Source: JBCCEV01 sp039030125 (GTDB lineage: Bacteria > Pseudomonadota > Gammaproteobacteria > Ga0077536). From it: a stretch of 24,282 nt of DNA. The DNA is taken from positions 1 through 24,282 of the forward strand of contig JBCCEV010000054.1 in NCBI GenBank assembly GCA_039030125.1. The letters are read 5' to 3'. This document shows, one piece after another, positions 22,553-24,282 of this stretch. Position 1 is the first letter of the stretch; each line of letters starts with the position of its first letter. A program made the position numbers and the translations under genes. Below the pieces are notes generated by a model. That model saw nothing but the letters and a program-made list of their open reading frames with translations. It did no database searches and was not told the DNA's origin.

Positions 22553-23440
22553 ATGGCTAAGGTTGCTTTTATTGGGCTGGGTAATATGGGCTATCCGATG
22601 GCGGGTCATCTCGCGGCGGCCGGTCATCAGGTAACGGTCTTTAATCGCACTACCGCCAAAGCACAGTCGTGGCTAGCCCAGCACCAAGGCCAGGGCGCCG
22701 CCACGCCGGGCGCAGCCGCCGCCGACGCGCGTTTCGTTTTCAGCTGTGTGGGTGGGGATGACGATCTTCGCGAGATCACCACGGGGGAAAATGGCGCATT
22801 TGGCGCGATGGGGGCGAATTCAACGTTCATTGACCACTCCACAACCTCCGCGACCGTTGCTGAGGAACTCGGCGCCGTGGCGCGCGAGCTTGGCCTTTAT
22901 TTTATCGACGCGCCCGTTTCCGGCGGACAGGTTGGTGCGGAGAAGGGCGTACTAACCGTGATGTGTGGCGCGGACCAAAGGGGCTTCGATGCCGCTAAAC
23001 CGATCATCGATTCCTACGCCCGCGCGTGCACGCGAATGGGTCAAATTGGTACTGGCCAGCTCACCAAAATGGTCAACCAGGTTTGCACTGGTGGCCTTTT
23101 GCAGGCGCTTGCGGAGGCGCTCAACTTCGGTCAGCGTGCCGGTCTTGATATGGACACCGTCCTTGATGTGATCTCCAAAGGTGCGGCGCAATCGTTTTTA
23201 ATGGATAACCGCGGGTCCACGATGTGCGAGGGAAAATATGATTTTGGCTTCGCCGTCGATTGGATGCGCAAGGATTTAGGGATTGTGCTCGATGAGGGGC
23301 AACGTAACGGCGCCGAGTTGCCCGTCACCGCGCTTGTTGATTCGTTCTACGCGGAGGTTCAGGCGCTTGGCGGCGGCCGCTGGGATAACTCTAGTTTAAT
23401 CGAGCGCCTGCGTCGCCGGACGAATGCCAACCAGTCGTGA
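22553..23440 (+). CDS. Beta-hydroxyacid dehydrogenase (3-hydroxyisobutyrate dehydrogenase family)
   Basis: A 295-residue NAD(P)-dependent dehydrogenase. 'VAFIGLGNMGYPMAGHL' is the Rossmann start, 'DAPVSGGQVGAEKGVLTVMCGA' the substrate-binding signature, and 'GTGQLTKMVNQV' contains the catalytic Lys172. Relatives act on 3-hydroxyisobutyrate, tartronate semialdehyde (GarR) or succinic semialdehyde and glyoxylate. The ATG at 22553 is preceded by GAGAGGA (22538-22544), which decides it against an earlier in-frame start at 22439 inside the thioesterase gene. With the upstream genes it forms the catabolic operon. Confidence 0.92.
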   Translation: MAKVAFIGLGNMGYPMAGHLAAAGHQVTVFNRTTAKAQSWLAQHQGQGAATPGAAAADARFVFSCVGGDDDLREITTGENGAFGAMGANSTFIDHSTTSATVAEELGAVARELGLYFIDAPVSGGQVGAEKGVLTVMCGADQRGFDAAKPIIDSYARACTRMGQIGTGQLTKMVNQVCTGGLLQALAEALNFGQRAGLDMDTVLDVISKGAAQSFLMDNRGSTMCEGKYDFGFAVDWMRKDLGIVLDEGQRNGAELPVTALVDSFYAEVQALGGGRWDNSSLIERLRRRTNANQS

Positions 23441-23492
23441 ACATGCCGCCAGCTCGTGCGAATCTAGGGCCGATGAAGTTGGAGGAAAACCA

Positions 23493-23948
23493 ATGAAGTT
23501 GCGCATTGGCGTGGCGCTAGCCATCCTATTTCTAGGCGCCGTGTTGGGCGCTTGTGAGAAAACGGCGCCGCCAGCGGCACATGATAGTTGGCATGACGTT
23601 CCGGCATCAGGATTTGATTCCTACGAGGAACTCTATTTGCCGTACGTGATCCCCGTTGCCCCCGCTCAACAGGCGGAAGCAGAGGGCCGTCTGCGCGATG
23701 GGACTTGGTGGCAATTATCGCCAAGCGAGGCGCAATATTTCACCGATAGCCAAGTGCGTGTCCCCAGGGAGACGATGCCTTATCTGGTCCGCGGCCTAAC
23801 CTCCGACGGGGGTGCCGTACATGTGCGTGTGGCGCCTCCCAATATTTGGGTGGTCGGCGAGCATCTCGAAGATGCCCCCGTGGTTCGCCAACCCGTGGTC
23901 GTCATGTTGTTGGAAACGCCTATTGGGGTATTCGTTTCTTCGCGCTAG
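23493..23948 (+). CDS. Small predicted lipoprotein of unknown function
   Basis: A 151-residue protein. The N-terminus has a Lys-Arg region, a hydrophobic stretch and a clean lipobox 'VLGAC', so it should be lipid-anchored at Cys20. The mature part has 'GFDSYEELYLPYVIPV', 'DGTWWQLSPSEAQYF' and a beta-rich C-terminus ending 'IGVFVSSR'. I do not recognise the family. The ATG at 23493 is preceded by GGAGG (23481-23485), which excludes an earlier in-frame start at 23424. It is 52 bases after the dehydrogenase and convergent with the EamA gene, two bases away from its end. Confidence 0.8.
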   Translation: MKLRIGVALAILFLGAVLGACEKTAPPAAHDSWHDVPASGFDSYEELYLPYVIPVAPAQQAEAEGRLRDGTWWQLSPSEAQYFTDSQVRVPRETMPYLVRGLTSDGGAVHVRVAPPNIWVVGEHLEDAPVVRQPVVVMLLETPIGVFVSSR

Positions 23949-23950
23949 CA

Positions 23951-24282
23951 CTACTCGACGGAGCGCAGAGCGCCAACGGTACGGATCGCGGTCGCGATAA
24001 TAATGACGGTGCCGCCAAGCAGGCTGAAAGTGCTGGGCTCCTCGCCGTGCAGCCACCAAACCAGCATCGGGCTCAGCACCGGCTCAATGAGCATGATCAG
24101 CGACACCTCAAGTGCCGTGATATGACGCATGCCGCGTGAGATCAAATAAAACGCGAAGCCGAGCTGCAGTGTCCCCATGTAGGCGACAAGCGTCCAGTCT
24201 CCAACGGTGCCGCTAGGAACACCGGTGATTGGAATAATCAAAGCGGCGAGTAAAAAATTGGCGAACACGACCGAGGCAATCG
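23951..24282 (-). CDS. EamA/DMT-family transporter, C-terminal part
   Basis: The last 110 or so residues of a drug/metabolite transporter superfamily permease; the frame is open to the window edge, so the N-terminal part lies outside. Three to four membrane helices are visible, with 'LGFAFYLISRGMRHITALEVSLIMLIEPVLSPMLVWWLHGEEPS' and 'LLGGTVIIIAT', typical of the last helices of the EamA repeat. Substrate unknown. It ends two bases from the lipoprotein stop and is convergent with it. Confidence 0.85.
   Translation of the reverse strand, partial: IASVVFANFLLAALIIPITGVPSGTVGDWTLVAYMGTLQLGFAFYLISRGMRHITALEVSLIMLIEPVLSPMLVWWLHGEEPSTFSLLGGTVIIIATAIRTVGALRSVE

Noticed and set aside
22009..23440. 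L-carnitine degradation locus
   Set aside because: The thioesterase resembles betainyl-CoA thioesterase, but the dehydrogenase next to it is of the 3-hydroxyisobutyrate type and not L-carnitine dehydrogenase, and other carnitine genes are missing.
1..24282. Mobile element, prophage or CRISPR array
   Set aside because: No transposase, integrase, phage structural gene, terminal repeat or regularly spaced repeat was found on either strand.

Overview
The window reads as a piece of a chromosome from a gammaproteobacterium or close relative, probably free-living and aerobic. The reasons are a Pseudomonas-type Fur with a single metal-site cysteine region, purK/purE, YbaK, a cysteine glutathione peroxidase, a proteobacterial squalene-hopene cyclase and many flavoenzymes. 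Coding density is high and base composition is even and moderately GC-rich. I see no rRNA, tRNA, CRISPR array, transposase, integrase or prophage gene. I cannot name the genus.

Layout. (1) 1-1340: a divergent pair, a degenerate-looking HugZ-type haem-utilisation gene (minus) and fur (plus), with a Fur-box-like sequence between them and a hairpin in the fur leader. (2) 1420-3717: purK-purE (minus) and ybaK (plus). (3) 3769-6013: a minus-strand run of GlcG/HbpS-like protein, exported glutathione peroxidase, predicted lipoprotein methyltransferase and PNPOx-like flavoprotein; the last three are tightly packed. (4) 6014-10258: a divergent promoter region with two inverted repeats, a Baeyer-Villiger-type monooxygenase, a 363-base leader region rich in inverted repeats, then squalene-hopene cyclase. 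(5) 10420-15211: acyl-CoA dehydrogenase, FMN-dependent L-2-hydroxyacid oxidase, CoA-binding protein and O-acetylhomoserine sulfhydrylase. (6) 15291-17720: an AraC-family regulator followed by two membrane proteins. (7) 17877-23948: a compact plus-strand operon of FAD-linked D-2-hydroxyacid dehydrogenase, APC permease, glutamine-synthetase-like ligase, hotdog thioesterase, beta-hydroxyacid dehydrogenase and a small lipoprotein. (8) the C-terminal end of an EamA transporter on the minus strand, running off the right edge.

How the genes may work together. The left end is iron/haem and redox handling. The centre links triterpene cyclisation with a flavin monooxygenase and an acyl-CoA dehydrogenase. 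The right end looks like a catabolic module: uptake by the permease, activation of an amine or acid by the ligase, then oxidation of hydroxyacids. The substrate cannot be read from sequence. The most interesting items for follow-up are that right-hand module, the structured region upstream of the cyclase, and the coupled exported peroxidase/methyltransferase pair.
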